From: a virus
Virus record (IMG/VR): IMGVR_UViG_3300049484_000177
Location: 34,384 to 98,383 of that record
Strand: one strand, 5' to 3'
DNA length: 64,000 nucleotides
Positions within the stretch are counted from its first letter, which is position 1. The number at the start of each line of letters is the position of its first letter. Below are positions 16,968 to 25,955 of the stretch, piece by piece. The translations under genes and the position numbers were made by a program. The notes under the pieces were generated by a model. That model saw only the letters and a list, made by a program, of their open reading frames with translations. It was not told the DNA's origin and did no database searches.

Positions 16968-17899
16968 CAACAGTAGAACTGTACCGCCGGTATCGTCCGA
17001 CCTCCCTGGAAGGTCTGATTGGTCAAGACAAGGTAGTCAAGATGGTAGGAGCTATGCTGGAGAAGGGCAAAATCCCGCATTGCATACTAGCCAGCGGTCC
17101 GTCTGGTTGTGGCAAAACCACTATCTTCAGAATATTACGAGCATCCCTGAATTGCTCTGACATGGATTTCAAGGAGATCAACGCTGCTGATTTCCGGGGC
17201 ATTGATTTCATACGTGACATAAGGCAAAGCCTTAACCTCAGTCCGATGAATGGGGATGCTAAGGTATGGTTAGTAGATGAATGTCACCAGCTAACCGCCC
17301 AGGCGCAGGAATCGTTCCTCAAGATGCTAGAGGACACACCATCTCATGTCTACTTCTTCCTGGCATCTACCGACCCACAGAAACTCAAGAAGACCATCAT
17401 CACCCGCAGCACCCACCTTCAGTTAGAGGCACTAAACGAGCAACAGTTAGCCGGGCTGGTTAGCTCTGTGTACCGCAAGGAAACGAAGCAGAAGCTACCG
17501 CAGGCTATCGTCGATAAGATTGCCAATCTATCCGATGGGTCAGCCCGTAAGTCATTGGTATTGTTACATCAGATCATTAACCTAGACATGGAAGACGAGG
17601 ACAAGATACTCGATGCTCTGCAATCTACCTCGTCCGAACGTCAGTCCATTGAAATATGCCGGGCATTACTCAACCCAAGAACTGACTGGAAGACAATGGC
17701 TGCTATACTCAAAGGTGTGACAGACGATCCGGAACAAATAAGGTGGTTAGTTTTAGGGTACATGAAGTCGGTGGCGTTATCCGGTGGTAAGATTAGTAAT
17801 AGGGCATGCAGCATCATCGACGAGTTCCGAGACAACTTCTACGATAGCAAGCATGCTGGTCTTGTAGTATCTTGCTATCGCGTTATCGAAGGTCACTAA
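16964..17899 (+). CDS. dnaX: Clamp loader ATPase (DnaX-like)
   Basis: 311 residues, AAA+. YRRYRPTSLEGLIGQ is the DnaX N-terminal signature, GPSGCGKT Walker A, VWLVDECHQL Walker B, and FLASTDPQKL sensor 1. The usual SRC trans-acting arginine motif is replaced by TRST, and the zinc module of bacterial DnaX is missing. It should load the clamp encoded at 7377; no second loader subunit is visible in the window. It lies between two paralogous methyltransferases. Confidence 0.85.
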   Translation: MTTVELYRRYRPTSLEGLIGQDKVVKMVGAMLEKGKIPHCILASGPSGCGKTTIFRILRASLNCSDMDFKEINAADFRGIDFIRDIRQSLNLSPMNGDAKVWLVDECHQLTAQAQESFLKMLEDTPSHVYFFLASTDPQKLKKTIITRSTHLQLEALNEQQLAGLVSSVYRKETKQKLPQAIVDKIANLSDGSARKSLVLLHQIINLDMEDEDKILDALQSTSSERQSIEICRALLNPRTDWKTMAAILKGVTDDPEQIRWLVLGYMKSVALSGGKISNRACSIIDEFRDNFYDSKHAGLVVSCYRVIEGH

Positions 17900-17901
17900 T
17901 A

Positions 17902-18591
17902 TTGGGTGCCATAAAAGACAAGTGGGAAAGCCCAGATGGTAGTATACGTTTGCTGTTAGGCAACAGCCTAGACATCGTGTCTGTCTTGGGATCTATAGAT
18001 ACCATCATAACAGATCCTCCTTACGGAATGTCTTACCGATCCAACCATAGAAAACCACAGACGAGGCATGACTATATCAGTGGGGATGAAGATACAGAAA
18101 TGTTGTTATGGGCATGCAACCTAAACGTCTCGTACAGTAAGTATGTTTTTTGTAGATGGGATAACATACCAAGTGTACCAAAACCCAATAGCATAGTAAC
18201 GTGGGTCAAGAACAACTGGTCTGGGGGAGATCTAAAACACGAACACGGCAGACAAACAGAAATCATTTTATTTTACGCTGGGGAAAACCATACTTTCCCT
18301 GATGGACGACCTCCGGACGTAGTTAACCATCGTAGAACCGATAACGAACATCACCCTAGCGAAAAGCCAGTAAGTCTAATGAGGAGAATCATCGAATGGA
18401 CAATAGGTACTGTGGTTGATCCATTTATGGGATCTGGATCAACGGGTCTAGCCTGCGTCATTACCAATCGACCATTTATAGGCATTGAAATCGATCCTTC
18501 CCATTTCAATACATCCAAAAAGCGTATTGTATCAGCATTGAAAGACAAGAGATCACAATTCAACCTGCTACCACGTCGTATGAAAGGTTAG
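17902..18591 (+). CDS. DNA methyltransferase, beta-class, paralogue 2
   Basis: About 229 residues. TDPPYGMSYR near the N-terminus and DPFMGSGSTGLACV near the C-terminus give the same beta-class order as at 16221, and the first residues (IKDKWESPDGSIRLLLGN) align with IKDEWISKDGRIRLLLGN there. This supports TTG 17902 as start (GAAGG about 9 bases upstream) over ATG 17872 inside dnaX. HPSEKPVSLM precedes the SAM motif. Duplication followed by divergence of target site is likely. Confidence 0.8.
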   Translation: MGAIKDKWESPDGSIRLLLGNSLDIVSVLGSIDTIITDPPYGMSYRSNHRKPQTRHDYISGDEDTEMLLWACNLNVSYSKYVFCRWDNIPSVPKPNSIVTWVKNNWSGGDLKHEHGRQTEIILFYAGENHTFPDGRPPDVVNHRRTDNEHHPSEKPVSLMRRIIEWTIGTVVDPFMGSGSTGLACVITNRPFIGIEIDPSHFNTSKKRIVSALKDKRSQFNLLPRRMKG

Positions 18592-18635
18592 ACTACATTC
18601 TGTCATATCACAGGAATTAATCCCGAAGATATGGT

Positions 18636-18899
18636 ATGAATGTGGTGTTTCCTATGTCGTTAGCGATCCAAATTCTGTGCTGGGTGATTGTTGGGTGGGT
18701 CGTAGTCCGCTACGTGATGCCCATTACAGCCTATCACATTTCCAAGGCCGTTGCCTTGGGTTGGCTCGCGGGTTTCCACGTGTTTGTTAATGCAATGGAG
18801 GAACGTAAGTATGGTCAGTCAACGAGAGAAACGGGAACAGCGGAAGAAGCTGAGCGGGAGGAAAAGAGCAGAGGAGCACAAGAGCGGGTTCGAGACTAA
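18636..18899 (+). CDS. Small membrane protein overlapping the SSB start
   Basis: 87 residues with one or two hydrophobic segments (AIQILCWVIVGWVVVRYVM; AVALGWLAGFHVFV) and a charged Glu/Arg tail. The last 89 bases overlap the ssDNA-binding gene in another frame, which is unusual, and GGAGGA for that gene lies within it. It may be a real coupled membrane peptide or a frame that is open by chance near its end. Confidence 0.45.
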   Translation: MNVVFPMSLAIQILCWVIVGWVVVRYVMPITAYHISKAVALGWLAGFHVFVNAMEERKYGQSTRETGTAEEAEREEKSRGAQERVRD

Positions 18900-20151
18900 G
18901 TGCTTCAAGCTGCCGGACGGCAAGCGGCTGTTCACGGTCAAGCAGGAGGGAGTCAAGCGGATCGACATTATCCCCTATGAAGTACCCGAGGGTGTCCGCA
19001 ATCCCAACGCCCGATCCGGCGAATTGCACATGGAACGGACCTACTACGCCCACCGGGACGTCGGGCCGGATGGTGACATGTACCCCTGCCTGAAGAAGAC
19101 ATTCAACAAGCCCTGCCCTATCTGTGATTACCGGGCCAGCATGCTCAAAGACCCAGACGCCGACGAAGACCTCGTCAAGAGTATGGCTCCCAAGGAACGG
19201 CAGTTGTGGAACGTGTTCGATCACGACGAGCCCGAACGTGGCGTGCAAATCTGGGATGTGTCATTTCATCTGTTCGGCAAGCAGTTAGATGCTCGTGTGC
19301 TGAACTCTGACGAAGAGGACAACTACGAGTTCTACGCCGACCCCGTTGATGGTATGACGCTGAAGGTGGGATTCAAGGAAGAGTCATTCGGTAGGGGCAC
19401 CTTCTACACAACGTCCACCCTCGACTTCAAGGCCAGGAAAACGCCACTGTCGGACGAGTTGTTAGAGCAGGCGTTAGTCCTCGACAGCCTGCTCACCGAG
19501 TACAAATACGACCAGCTCAAAGAGGTCTTCCTGCAAACGGCTGAATCGGATGAAGATGAACCCATCCGTGAGCCAAAGAAGAAGGGCAAACCTCCGGTCG
19601 AGGAAGAGGTCGAGGAAGAAGAGCCTGACGAGGACGTTGATGAGGACGAGGACAACGAGGAGGAGGAGTTAGAGGAGGACGATGAAGAACAGGAAGCAGA
19701 GGACGAAGAAGAGGAGGAAGAGGAGGAGGAGGCTCCCAAATCAAAAAAGGCAAGTGCCGCGACTGCGGCAAAGACTTCATCCCCACCAACGAAATCAACG
19801 ACTACTGCGAAAACTGCCTCCCCTTCTAAGTCTAAGCCATCCCCAAAGACGGCCAAAGACTTCGGCATCGCCGTGAAAGACATCGTTGATCACGAAGAGT
19901 TCGGTGAGTGCGAAGTGGTGGCCATTAGCAAGGATGGATCGGCCGTCTATGTCATGGACAAGAAGAACAAGAAGCATTCGGTCGGCCCGGAGGAGTTGAC
20001 CAAGGTCGAGTTCGAGGACGATGAACCAGAGGAGAAAGAAAAGCCCAAGGCCAAATCCAAACCCACGGCCACAACATCCAAGGGCAAGGGAATGCCCGCC
20101 GCCAAGGAGGAAGAGGAAGAGTGGGATGAGGATTGGGACGAGGAAGGATAG
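18811..20151 (+). CDS. gp32-like single-stranded DNA-binding protein with long acidic linker
   Basis: About 446 residues from ATG 18811 (GGAGGA 8 bases upstream). Residues 1-235 fit the T4 gp32-type core: basic N-terminus for cooperativity, Cys-containing zinc element (YPCLKKTFNKPCPICDYR), then APKERQLWNVFDH and beta strands. A very acidic Glu/Asp segment, a Lys/Ser/Thr/Pro-rich linker, a small beta domain (AVKDIVDHEEFGECEVVAIS, tudor/KOW-like) and a final acidic tip (EWDEDWDEEG) follow. Acidic tips of SSBs recruit replication partners. The gene is markedly GC-richer than its neighbours and ends in a strong terminator, consistent with high expression. Confidence 0.75.
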   Translation: MVSQREKREQRKKLSGRKRAEEHKSGFETKCFKLPDGKRLFTVKQEGVKRIDIIPYEVPEGVRNPNARSGELHMERTYYAHRDVGPDGDMYPCLKKTFNKPCPICDYRASMLKDPDADEDLVKSMAPKERQLWNVFDHDEPERGVQIWDVSFHLFGKQLDARVLNSDEEDNYEFYADPVDGMTLKVGFKEESFGRGTFYTTSTLDFKARKTPLSDELLEQALVLDSLLTEYKYDQLKEVFLQTAESDEDEPIREPKKKGKPPVEEEVEEEEPDEDVDEDEDNEEEELEEDDEEQEAEDEEEEEEEEEAPKSKKASAATAAKTSSPPTKSTTTAKTASPSKSKPSPKTAKDFGIAVKDIVDHEEFGECEVVAISKDGSAVYVMDKKNKKHSVGPEELTKVEFEDDEPEEKEKPKAKSKPTATTSKGKGMPAAKEEEEEWDEDWDEEG

Positions 20152-20171
20152 GAAGAGTAGTTCACACCCCT

Positions 20172-20235
20172 CCCAGCCGGTTGATCCTCCCGTTTAGAGG
20201 CCCTTCACGGTGGTTGATCCCGGCTGGGACTTTTT
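20172..20235 (+). terminator. Rho-independent terminator after the SSB gene
   Basis: CCCAGCCGG (20172-20180) pairs with CCGGCTGGG (20220-20228), followed by ACTTTTT. GGTTGATCC occurs twice between the arms (20179 and 20212), so the loop itself contains a short repeat. Confidence 0.85.
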
Positions 20236-20259
20236 GGTCCATGAGTGTAGGTATAACGG

Positions 20260-20385
20260 ATGGAACCAGAGACCTGGCACTGCTCCCATAACGACGTCTC
20301 AAACCTTCCGACGTATCTTTCACTCGATGCAAACTGGAAGCGTTATGACAACGTATGGAAGTACGAAAACGCTTGCGATGCGTAG
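20260..20385 (+). CDS. Possible 41-residue protein
   Basis: ATG 20260 to TAG 20383-20385. The sequence looks protein-like (WHCSHNDVSNLPTYLSLDAN, then WKRYDNVWKYENACDA) with an HCSH pair. There is no good ribosome binding site, and it lies between a terminator and a tRNA. The longer frame that overlaps it runs into the tRNA and was rejected. Confidence 0.3.
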   Translation: MEPETWHCSHNDVSNLPTYLSLDANWKRYDNVWKYENACDA

Positions 20386-20440
20386 TGCCGAACTATTTCG
20401 TCACGCTCCCGGCTGGGAATGGAACCAGTGCGGGAGTATT

Positions 20441-20514
<74 letters not shown>

Positions 20515-20533
20515 TTATTGAAGGGAGAGACAC

Positions 20534-21628
20534 ATGACAGAAGAACGAACGAAGGTTAGTGCAATCAAAGCAGCTAGACTTAAGTCACCGTTCACAGAGG
20601 ACGAGCTGCTTCATACTGGCAGTCTGCTACTCAACCTATCCGTATCAGGTAATCCAAATGGTGGCATCCTCAAGGGACGATACTTCTATCTTGTTGGGGA
20701 CAGTAGCAGCGGCAAGACTTTCTTCACGCTCACCGCGTTAGCAGAAGCATCCATCAACCCTGCTTTCGATGATTATCGTTTGATATACGATGACGTTGAG
20801 GGTGGGGCACTTATGGATGTAGAGAGGTACTTTGGAGGCAAACTAGCCGACCGCATTGAGCCTCCATCTGGCACTAAAGATCGTCCAATCTATTCAGCAT
20901 TAGTCGAGGAGTTCTACTTCCACCTGGACGATGCATTCAATCGTAGGGAACCGTTCATCTATGTCCTCGATTCGCAGGATGCTCTCGATAGTCTCTACTC
21001 ACAAAAGAAGTTCAGGCAGCTCAAAATAGCATCCCGCACGGACACTAAGGCGAAGGGTGACTATGGGGATGGTAAGGCCAAGTTCCACAGCACCCGTATT
21101 CGCAGCGTCGTATCCAAGCTGCGAGAGACTGGTTCGATTCTCATACTGGTGAACCAAACACGGGACGTTATAAGCACCACACCATTTGGACCTAAAACAC
21201 AAGCTAGTGGTGGTCGAGCATTGAAATTCTATGCTGCTGCCCAAATATGGACGTCGGTTAAGGGCAAGCTAGTTAGGACCATCAACAAGAAGAAACGTCA
21301 GGTAGGCATAGAAGCCAGGGTATCCATCAAGAAGAATCGCATCAGTGGCAAGGAATGGTCTGTTGTGGTTCCTATCTACTTCTCCCACGGCATCGACGAC
21401 ATAGGCTCTTGTGTGGAATTCCTAGCGGACGAGGGTAGGTGGGGACGAAACAAAAAGACTGGCATGATTAGGGCCAGCGACTTCGACGACATCTCTGGTA
21501 ATCTGGATACGGTAGTTAGGAAGATCGAGGAGTTAGGGTTGGAGAACGAGGTCCGTGAGATAACGGCAGAGGTCTTTCAGGAGATCGAAGAGGCCGCCCG
21601 TGTAGTAAGGAAGCGACGGTATGAATAA
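20534..21628 (+). CDS. RecA/UvsX-family recombinase
   Basis: 364 residues. GDSSSGKT is Walker A, YVLDSQDALD Walker B, ILILVNQTRDV the L1-preceding strand, and TQASGGRALKFYAA the L2-region. It is nearer to phage UvsX-like than bacterial RecA in the C-terminus. It pairs homologous DNA for recombination-dependent replication and repair, with the SSB at 18811 and Rad50/Mre11 nearby. GGGAGAG precedes ATG. It overlaps the next gene by 8 bases. Confidence 0.85.
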   Translation: MTEERTKVSAIKAARLKSPFTEDELLHTGSLLLNLSVSGNPNGGILKGRYFYLVGDSSSGKTFFTLTALAEASINPAFDDYRLIYDDVEGGALMDVERYFGGKLADRIEPPSGTKDRPIYSALVEEFYFHLDDAFNRREPFIYVLDSQDALDSLYSQKKFRQLKIASRTDTKAKGDYGDGKAKFHSTRIRSVVSKLRETGSILILVNQTRDVISTTPFGPKTQASGGRALKFYAAAQIWTSVKGKLVRTINKKKRQVGIEARVSIKKNRISGKEWSVVVPIYFSHGIDDIGSCVEFLADEGRWGRNKKTGMIRASDFDDISGNLDTVVRKIEELGLENEVREITAEVFQEIEEAARVVRKRRYE

Positions 21629-22097
21629 ACGGCGTTATCGGGAAGATGCTGATTTCCTGCGACCGTGGACACAAGACGAAATAGACTATGCTCTCAACAC
21701 AATTCTACCAGCCAACAGTGTTGAGCAGTTCCACGGTCTCTGTGATGTAGTAGGTAGTAAGCTAGGACGTAGCGGATCGGCCGTTAGTCGGTTCATGTGG
21801 GGTCTAGCTTCCCGTATTACTCATACTGAATACACCCCCGGTCCAGGTAGGATTCCCCGCTCGGATAAGTACACCTACTGCGACATTCGCATGACCGAGT
21901 TAGCATCGAAGGCTATCACTAAGGATAAGAATGCAAAGGCTGGTCGGTCCAATCCACAATATCTAGCAGGCATACTAGGTCACCCGGTCGAAATGGTAGA
22001 AGTGCTCTGGCGGAAGTATGGGTGGGGAGCGGGGAGGTCTAGGTTTCAGTTGGATCGGTATACTATATCCAACAAGCAAGTAGGACCAATGAAATGA
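21621..22097 (+). CDS. Hypothetical protein with Myb/SANT-like DNA-binding segment
   Basis: 158 residues. Residues about 14-60 (WTQDEIDYALNTI, GRSGSAVSRFMW) read like a Myb/SANT helix triplet seen in phage proteins that sort DNA targets. The rest is basic with GRSNPQYLAGILGHP, a second short helix pair. Not recognised further. It is between recA and an exonuclease, with overlaps on both sides. Confidence 0.55.
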   Translation: MNKRRYREDADFLRPWTQDEIDYALNTILPANSVEQFHGLCDVVGSKLGRSGSAVSRFMWGLASRITHTEYTPGPGRIPRSDKYTYCDIRMTELASKAITKDKNAKAGRSNPQYLAGILGHPVEMVEVLWRKYGWGAGRSRFQLDRYTISNKQVGPMK

Positions 22098-22318
22098 TGA
22101 TACCCAAAAAGATTCGCCAAGCCATTAATATTGCAATAGGCGAAGTGAGCAACGAGATCGGAAACTTTGGTAGTAGAAGTCGAGTTGCTGCAGGAATGGC
22201 ATCTGAAGGTTATAGTGGAGGTTACAGGGATGCTCTCCATGATGTGTTACTGTTACTGAATGGGAACATACCAAACCGACGTCACTACTGGTATCATCTA
22301 ACCGACAAAGGCAAGTGA
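22094..22318 (+). CDS. Small hypothetical protein
   Basis: 74 residues, helical, with a Gly/Ser-rich turn (ASEGYSGGYRDALHDVLLLL). Coupled to its neighbours by a start overlapping the previous stop and a 1-base gap to the next gene. Not recognised. Confidence 0.55.
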   Translation: MMIPKKIRQAINIAIGEVSNEIGNFGSRSRVAAGMASEGYSGGYRDALHDVLLLLNGNIPNRRHYWYHLTDKGK

Positions 22319-22319
22319 A

Positions 22320-23111
22320 ATGAGTACATGGCTAGTTCTAGATAGCTCTTATCTCGTGTATCGTGCTGCCTATGCCATGAGAGATGCTGGCGATCCTGTC
22401 TACGGGTTCCTAGCTACTGTAATGTCGCTCAGGGAACGGTTCGACACGGACAACTTCGTGTTCGCATTCGACCGGGGTAAGCTGAAACGCACTGAGATAC
22501 TACCTACATACAAAGACAGACCACCGAGGAGTCCAGACCACGAGGAAGAGCATAAGTTGGCCAAACAAACAATGGAGCAGCTACGTCGTAAGCTGCTACC
22601 ATTCTTTGGGTTCAAGAACATCTTGTCTCAACCCGGTTATGAGGCGGACGACGTTATTGCTAGTGTGGTTATCAACAGCCTACCGGAAGGTGATGATGCA
22701 GTTATAGTTTCTACTGACAACGATTTACTGCAACTACTAAGTACTGATCGGGTGGTGATATACAATCCCAATAAGGAACTTGTGTATAATGAGGCTAAGT
22801 TCTCGGAAGAGTGGTATGGTCTGCAACCAGGAGATTGGGCACTGGTGAAAGCAATCGCGGGATGCCGATCGGACAACGTTCCAGGTATACGAGGTATTGG
22901 AGAAACTACAGCAGCTAAGTTCGTAGCTGGTCAACTGCCGTGGCATAGCAGTGGTTATGAGAAGATCAAATCAACCAAGAAGTCAGTCTTCGAAGAAAGA
23001 CTCAAGCTAGTCAAACTTCCGTATGAGGGAACACAGACATTCACACTAGCTGAGGATGATAATGTGGATTGGAGGAGGGTGAGGACTTATGCTCCGAAGT
23101 CAGATGACTAA
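22320..23111 (+). CDS. 5'-3' exonuclease / flap endonuclease
   Basis: 263 residues, the size of T5 exonuclease and the Pol I N-terminal domain. LVLDSSYLVYRAAYA and FVFAFDRG hold the first acidic residues, PGYEADDVIAS and IVSTDNDLLQLL the central ones, and GCRSDNVPGIRGIGETTA the H3TH DNA-binding motif with its Asp. It removes RNA primers and flaps. It is the third Pol I-like activity found as a separate gene here. Its stop overlaps the RuvC-like start. Confidence 0.9.
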   Translation: MSTWLVLDSSYLVYRAAYAMRDAGDPVYGFLATVMSLRERFDTDNFVFAFDRGKLKRTEILPTYKDRPPRSPDHEEEHKLAKQTMEQLRRKLLPFFGFKNILSQPGYEADDVIASVVINSLPEGDDAVIVSTDNDLLQLLSTDRVVIYNPNKELVYNEAKFSEEWYGLQPGDWALVKAIAGCRSDNVPGIRGIGETTAAKFVAGQLPWHSSGYEKIKSTKKSVFEERLKLVKLPYEGTQTFTLAEDDNVDWRRVRTYAPKSDD

Positions 23112-23634
23112 ATTCATAGGCATCGACCCTGGCACGCACGGAGGCATAGCCGTTATCGATCTAAGTGGTCAGGTAGAGTACCTTCGTAAGATGCCAGAGA
23201 CAGAAGTAGATATATGGCAATTGATAGATGAGATTTCAATGGAGGCGTCACGCGCGGCTATTGAGAAGGTGCATTCCAGACCAGTATTCACACCAGGTAA
23301 ACCATGCCCATTATGTCACCGCCCACCCAACTTCAATCCAGGAATGAAATCGTCGTTCGCCTTTGGCCAAAACTACGGCTTCCTTCGTGCGTGCCTAACT
23401 GCGACAGAGGTCCGATTCCAAACCGTAGATCCGAAGATATGGCAGAGGGACGTTGGCATTATACCCAAGCAAAAGGGCGAAACAAACACTCACTGGAAGA
23501 ACAGACTCAAGGCTCATGCACAGCAGCTTTTCCCTCATGTGAACATAACCTTAGCAACGGCAGATGCGCTTCTTATAGCAGAGTTTTGCAGGATGCATTA
23601 TAATGTCACAACCAGCAGAAAACAAAATCATTGA
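23104..23634 (+). CDS. RuvC-like Holliday junction resolvase
   Basis: About 176 residues from ATG 23104. KFIGIDPGTHGGIAVI is the first RNase H-fold strand with catalytic Asp, AAIEKVHS the Glu strand, and ATADALLIAEFC the C-terminal Asp motif. A CPLCHRPP pair is an added zinc-like knuckle not found in bacterial RuvC. It cuts branched DNA to free genomes for packaging or repair. It overlaps the exonuclease stop by 8 bases and the next gene by 32. Confidence 0.85.
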   Translation: MTKFIGIDPGTHGGIAVIDLSGQVEYLRKMPETEVDIWQLIDEISMEASRAAIEKVHSRPVFTPGKPCPLCHRPPNFNPGMKSSFAFGQNYGFLRACLTATEVRFQTVDPKIWQRDVGIIPKQKGETNTHWKNRLKAHAQQLFPHVNITLATADALLIAEFCRMHYNVTTSRKQNH

Positions 23635-23881
23635 GGTAGTTGAGAATCTAGTTAACTGCACCACCCTATCTAACGCTAGGGATTTTGTAGGGCGGCCAAT
23701 AAAGCTAGTTCGCGGTATGTATACTGGGTACACTGGCACCATTAGTCATACATTCCTCGCTGACGTTTCTAACGACGAACGGTTGGGTAGGGGTGTCTAT
23801 CATACCGTGAAACTGGATGACTTCCCAATAGTATTGTTTGGCATAACGTGGCTTGACTATCTCAGGGTAGGTAAATGGTAG
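23603..23881 (+). CDS. Hypothetical small beta-rich protein
   Basis: 92 residues. RPIKLVRGMYTGYTGTIS resembles a KOW-like strand-turn-strand as in small RNA-binding barrels. It starts 32 bases inside the resolvase gene (AGGATG upstream). The function is unknown. Confidence 0.55.
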   Translation: MSQPAENKIIEVVENLVNCTTLSNARDFVGRPIKLVRGMYTGYTGTISHTFLADVSNDERLGRGVYHTVKLDDFPIVLFGITWLDYLRVGKW

Positions 23882-24078
23882 ACTCGAAAAACAAGACTCT
23901 GCTATGGCCTCACTGTCCTGTTTGTGGAATACCGATGTCAGAGTGGTTTACTTGGGGAGGTAAGATGTACTGCTACCCATGTGGTCCACTTAGCCCGAAA
24001 CGAGGAAAGGTCATTACGGAAGATCAAGCAGATTGGAAGGATAGATGTGATGGTAGACTGGAAGAAACTATCTCGTAA
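23875..24078 (+). CDS. Small zinc-binding protein
   Basis: 67 residues with HCPVCGIPMSEW and CYPCGPLSPK, a two-knuckle zinc ribbon. It overlaps the previous gene by 7 bases and ends 1 base before the next start. Not otherwise recognised. Confidence 0.6.
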   Translation: MVDSKNKTLLWPHCPVCGIPMSEWFTWGGKMYCYPCGPLSPKRGKVITEDQADWKDRCDGRLEETIS

Positions 24079-24079
24079 C

Positions 24080-24457
24080 ATGGACGTTCGGGTCAAAGCA
24101 GAGGAGATCAAGAAGCTCATCGACGAGATGTTTGATGAGGAGAAATTCACCGACGAAGAGAAGCAACGGGCTTGGGGTGTTATACTCAATGAGGTATTCG
24201 ACCGGGACGATGCAGATGAGAAGATGTCGGTTGCTCCTATGTCTTACAATGAGGCAAGGAGGTGGTATCATAATCACATCCTGACCTTTGGAAAGCACAA
24301 GGACAAGAAGATAGAAGATGTCCCATTTGAATACCTCTCTTGGTTAGCCTGGCAACCTGATTTTCGTAGGGATCTAAATAGATTCCTAGCATCGGAATTC
24401 GTCAAGACGCAGCAATATCTCAAGGGATCGAAGTCTGTCGAGGAAGATAGTGATTGA
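24080..24457 (+). CDS. DUF3820-like protein
   Basis: 125 residues from ATG 24080 (frame open further upstream but overlapping the zinc-ribbon gene). The second half has LTFGKHKDKKIEDVPFEYL followed by SWLAWQPDF, the DUF3820 motif found at the C-terminus of exonuclease X-type and small phage proteins. The N-terminal half is a charged helical segment. Probably linked with DNA metabolism by association. Confidence 0.65.
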   Translation: MDVRVKAEEIKKLIDEMFDEEKFTDEEKQRAWGVILNEVFDRDDADEKMSVAPMSYNEARRWYHNHILTFGKHKDKKIEDVPFEYLSWLAWQPDFRRDLNRFLASEFVKTQQYLKGSKSVEEDSD

Positions 24458-25358
24458 CTCCATTTCGTTGCAGAATTTCCAGACTCATCGTCGATTGCAT
24501 ATCGACCTAGACCCGCACATAACAATTGTCGTGGGTCCTAGTGACGTCGGTAAGTCTTCTATCATCCGAGCCCTTAACTACGTTGCCTTCAATTCACCGT
24601 CTGGAGATGCCTTCATTAGAGATGGATCAAAGGGCTGTACTGTAACCATCAGAACTAACGGTCATGTAGTAAAGAGGCGTAGGGGCAAGCAAGTAAACCA
24701 CTACGAAATAGACGGGCGTAAGCTAGAGGCCCTTCGCAAGGGTGAGGTTCCCGATGACGTACTAAATGCCTTGCAGCTAGACGAACTGAACATCCAGCAT
24801 CAGCACGATGCTCCTCTATGGTTATCCGAAAGTGCTGGGCAGGTAGCAAAGAATCTCAACGAGATAGTCAACCTGGATCTCATCGACCGTGTACTCACCA
24901 GGCTCAGCAGAGCAACCCGGCAAGTGTCTAGTGAGCTGACTGTTTGTGAGAATCGTCTACTAGCTGCCAAATCTACTGCTAAGGAACTCGAATGGGTTGA
25001 ACAGGCTATAGCTGACTATGAAGCTGTAGAGAGGGCAGAAGCTAAGATACAGGAAGCCCAACAAGAACATACTCAGTTACTCACTATCGTCCAGTCATTA
25101 GAAAAGCAGGAAGAAAAGATAACCAGGCTTGAAGGTATCGTTGAGCCTGCTCAAAAGGACTTAGATGATCTGCAAGAGACGAATAAGCAATGGAATGAAC
25201 TACAGGATTCAGCCGAGTCCTTGAGGAATCTGCTACTACAAATAGGACGACTAGAAGGTCAGATGTATGAAGCGGATCGTCAGGGTTCTCTTGTAGACAA
25301 GCAACTCAAATCAGTGAAGACATGCCCTCTATGCCAGCGACCAATAGGGAAGCAATAA
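24450..25358 (+). CDS. N-terminal half of a Rad50/SbcC-type ATPase
   Basis: 302 residues. ISLQNFQTHRRLHIDL and VVGPSDVGKSSIIRAL are the Rad50/SbcC N-terminus with Walker A; LNIQHQHDAPLWL is the Q-loop region. A coiled coil runs from about 145 to 290, and the protein ends directly after the zinc-hook motif KTCPLCQRPIG. Signature motif and Walker B are missing; they are in the separate protein at 30779. Mre11 is at 25952. Start GTG 24450 has GAGGAAG just upstream. Confidence 0.85.
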   Translation: MIDSISLQNFQTHRRLHIDLDPHITIVVGPSDVGKSSIIRALNYVAFNSPSGDAFIRDGSKGCTVTIRTNGHVVKRRRGKQVNHYEIDGRKLEALRKGEVPDDVLNALQLDELNIQHQHDAPLWLSESAGQVAKNLNEIVNLDLIDRVLTRLSRATRQVSSELTVCENRLLAAKSTAKELEWVEQAIADYEAVERAEAKIQEAQQEHTQLLTIVQSLEKQEEKITRLEGIVEPAQKDLDDLQETNKQWNELQDSAESLRNLLLQIGRLEGQMYEADRQGSLVDKQLKSVKTCPLCQRPIGKQ

Positions 25359-25658
25359 ATGAACGCTGAACAGAACCTCATTGAGAACCTCATTCCTCCC
25401 CTTGGAGTCTACGGCTATTGGTTGATTTTGTACGGGATGTTATTGGACAAAAACGATCCTGAAGTTCGTCGCATCATGGCTGTATATGAAATGTATTACA
25501 GGTCACCTGATAGTCCAACGGCTGGGATGTTGATGGGAGCTATCGACGTCTATGTTAGGAATCATCCTGACCAGTCTATACCAGCATCGATGGATGAAGG
25601 GGAACGACGCCTCAAACTACGCAACCAACCAACAGTCGATAAAAAGCTGATAGTCTGA
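25359..25658 (+). CDS. Hypothetical protein
   Basis: 99 residues, mostly helical (PPLGVYGYWLILYGMLLDK; RIMAVYEMYYRSPDSPTAG). ATG directly follows the Rad50-N stop. Not recognised. Confidence 0.55.
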   Translation: MNAEQNLIENLIPPLGVYGYWLILYGMLLDKNDPEVRRIMAVYEMYYRSPDSPTAGMLMGAIDVYVRNHPDQSIPASMDEGERRLKLRNQPTVDKKLIV

Positions 25659-25670
25659 AAGGGACTAACC

Positions 25671-25955
25671 ATGACTAGCAAAGCGCCCCAACAGCCTCCC
25701 GATAAACCGAGTCGTCCATCGATTCCACCACCTCTACCACCGAGAAAGCCACCAACCCTCGAACAAGCTGGTGTAAACAAAATGGATGAACTCAGAAGGG
25801 AGATTCTACTAACAGGAGTTCGTTGGACCAATAACATCTTGGTGGAGATTTTGTCTAAGCATGCTAGAGCTGTAAGTAATGAGGGGGCTGACTCTCTAGC
25901 CAAAGCTATTCAATATCTAGCAGAAGCAGAGAGAGCCTTTAGAAGAAACAAATGA
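25671..25955 (+). CDS. Hypothetical protein with Pro-rich N-terminus
   Basis: 94 residues. The first 32 are Pro/Ser/Arg-rich (PSRPSIPPPLPPRKPPT), the rest a helical segment. Overlaps the Mre11 start by 4 bases. Pro-rich tails often serve as protein-binding arms; a partner is not known. Confidence 0.55.
   Translation: MTSKAPQQPPDKPSRPSIPPPLPPRKPPTLEQAGVNKMDELRREILLTGVRWTNNILVEILSKHARAVSNEGADSLAKAIQYLAEAERAFRRNK

Noticed and set aside
19404-19883. Long minus-strand frame rich in Ser opposite the SSB gene
   Set aside because: It mirrors the Glu/Asp-rich acidic segment of the SSB gene; no start signals or protein-like composition.
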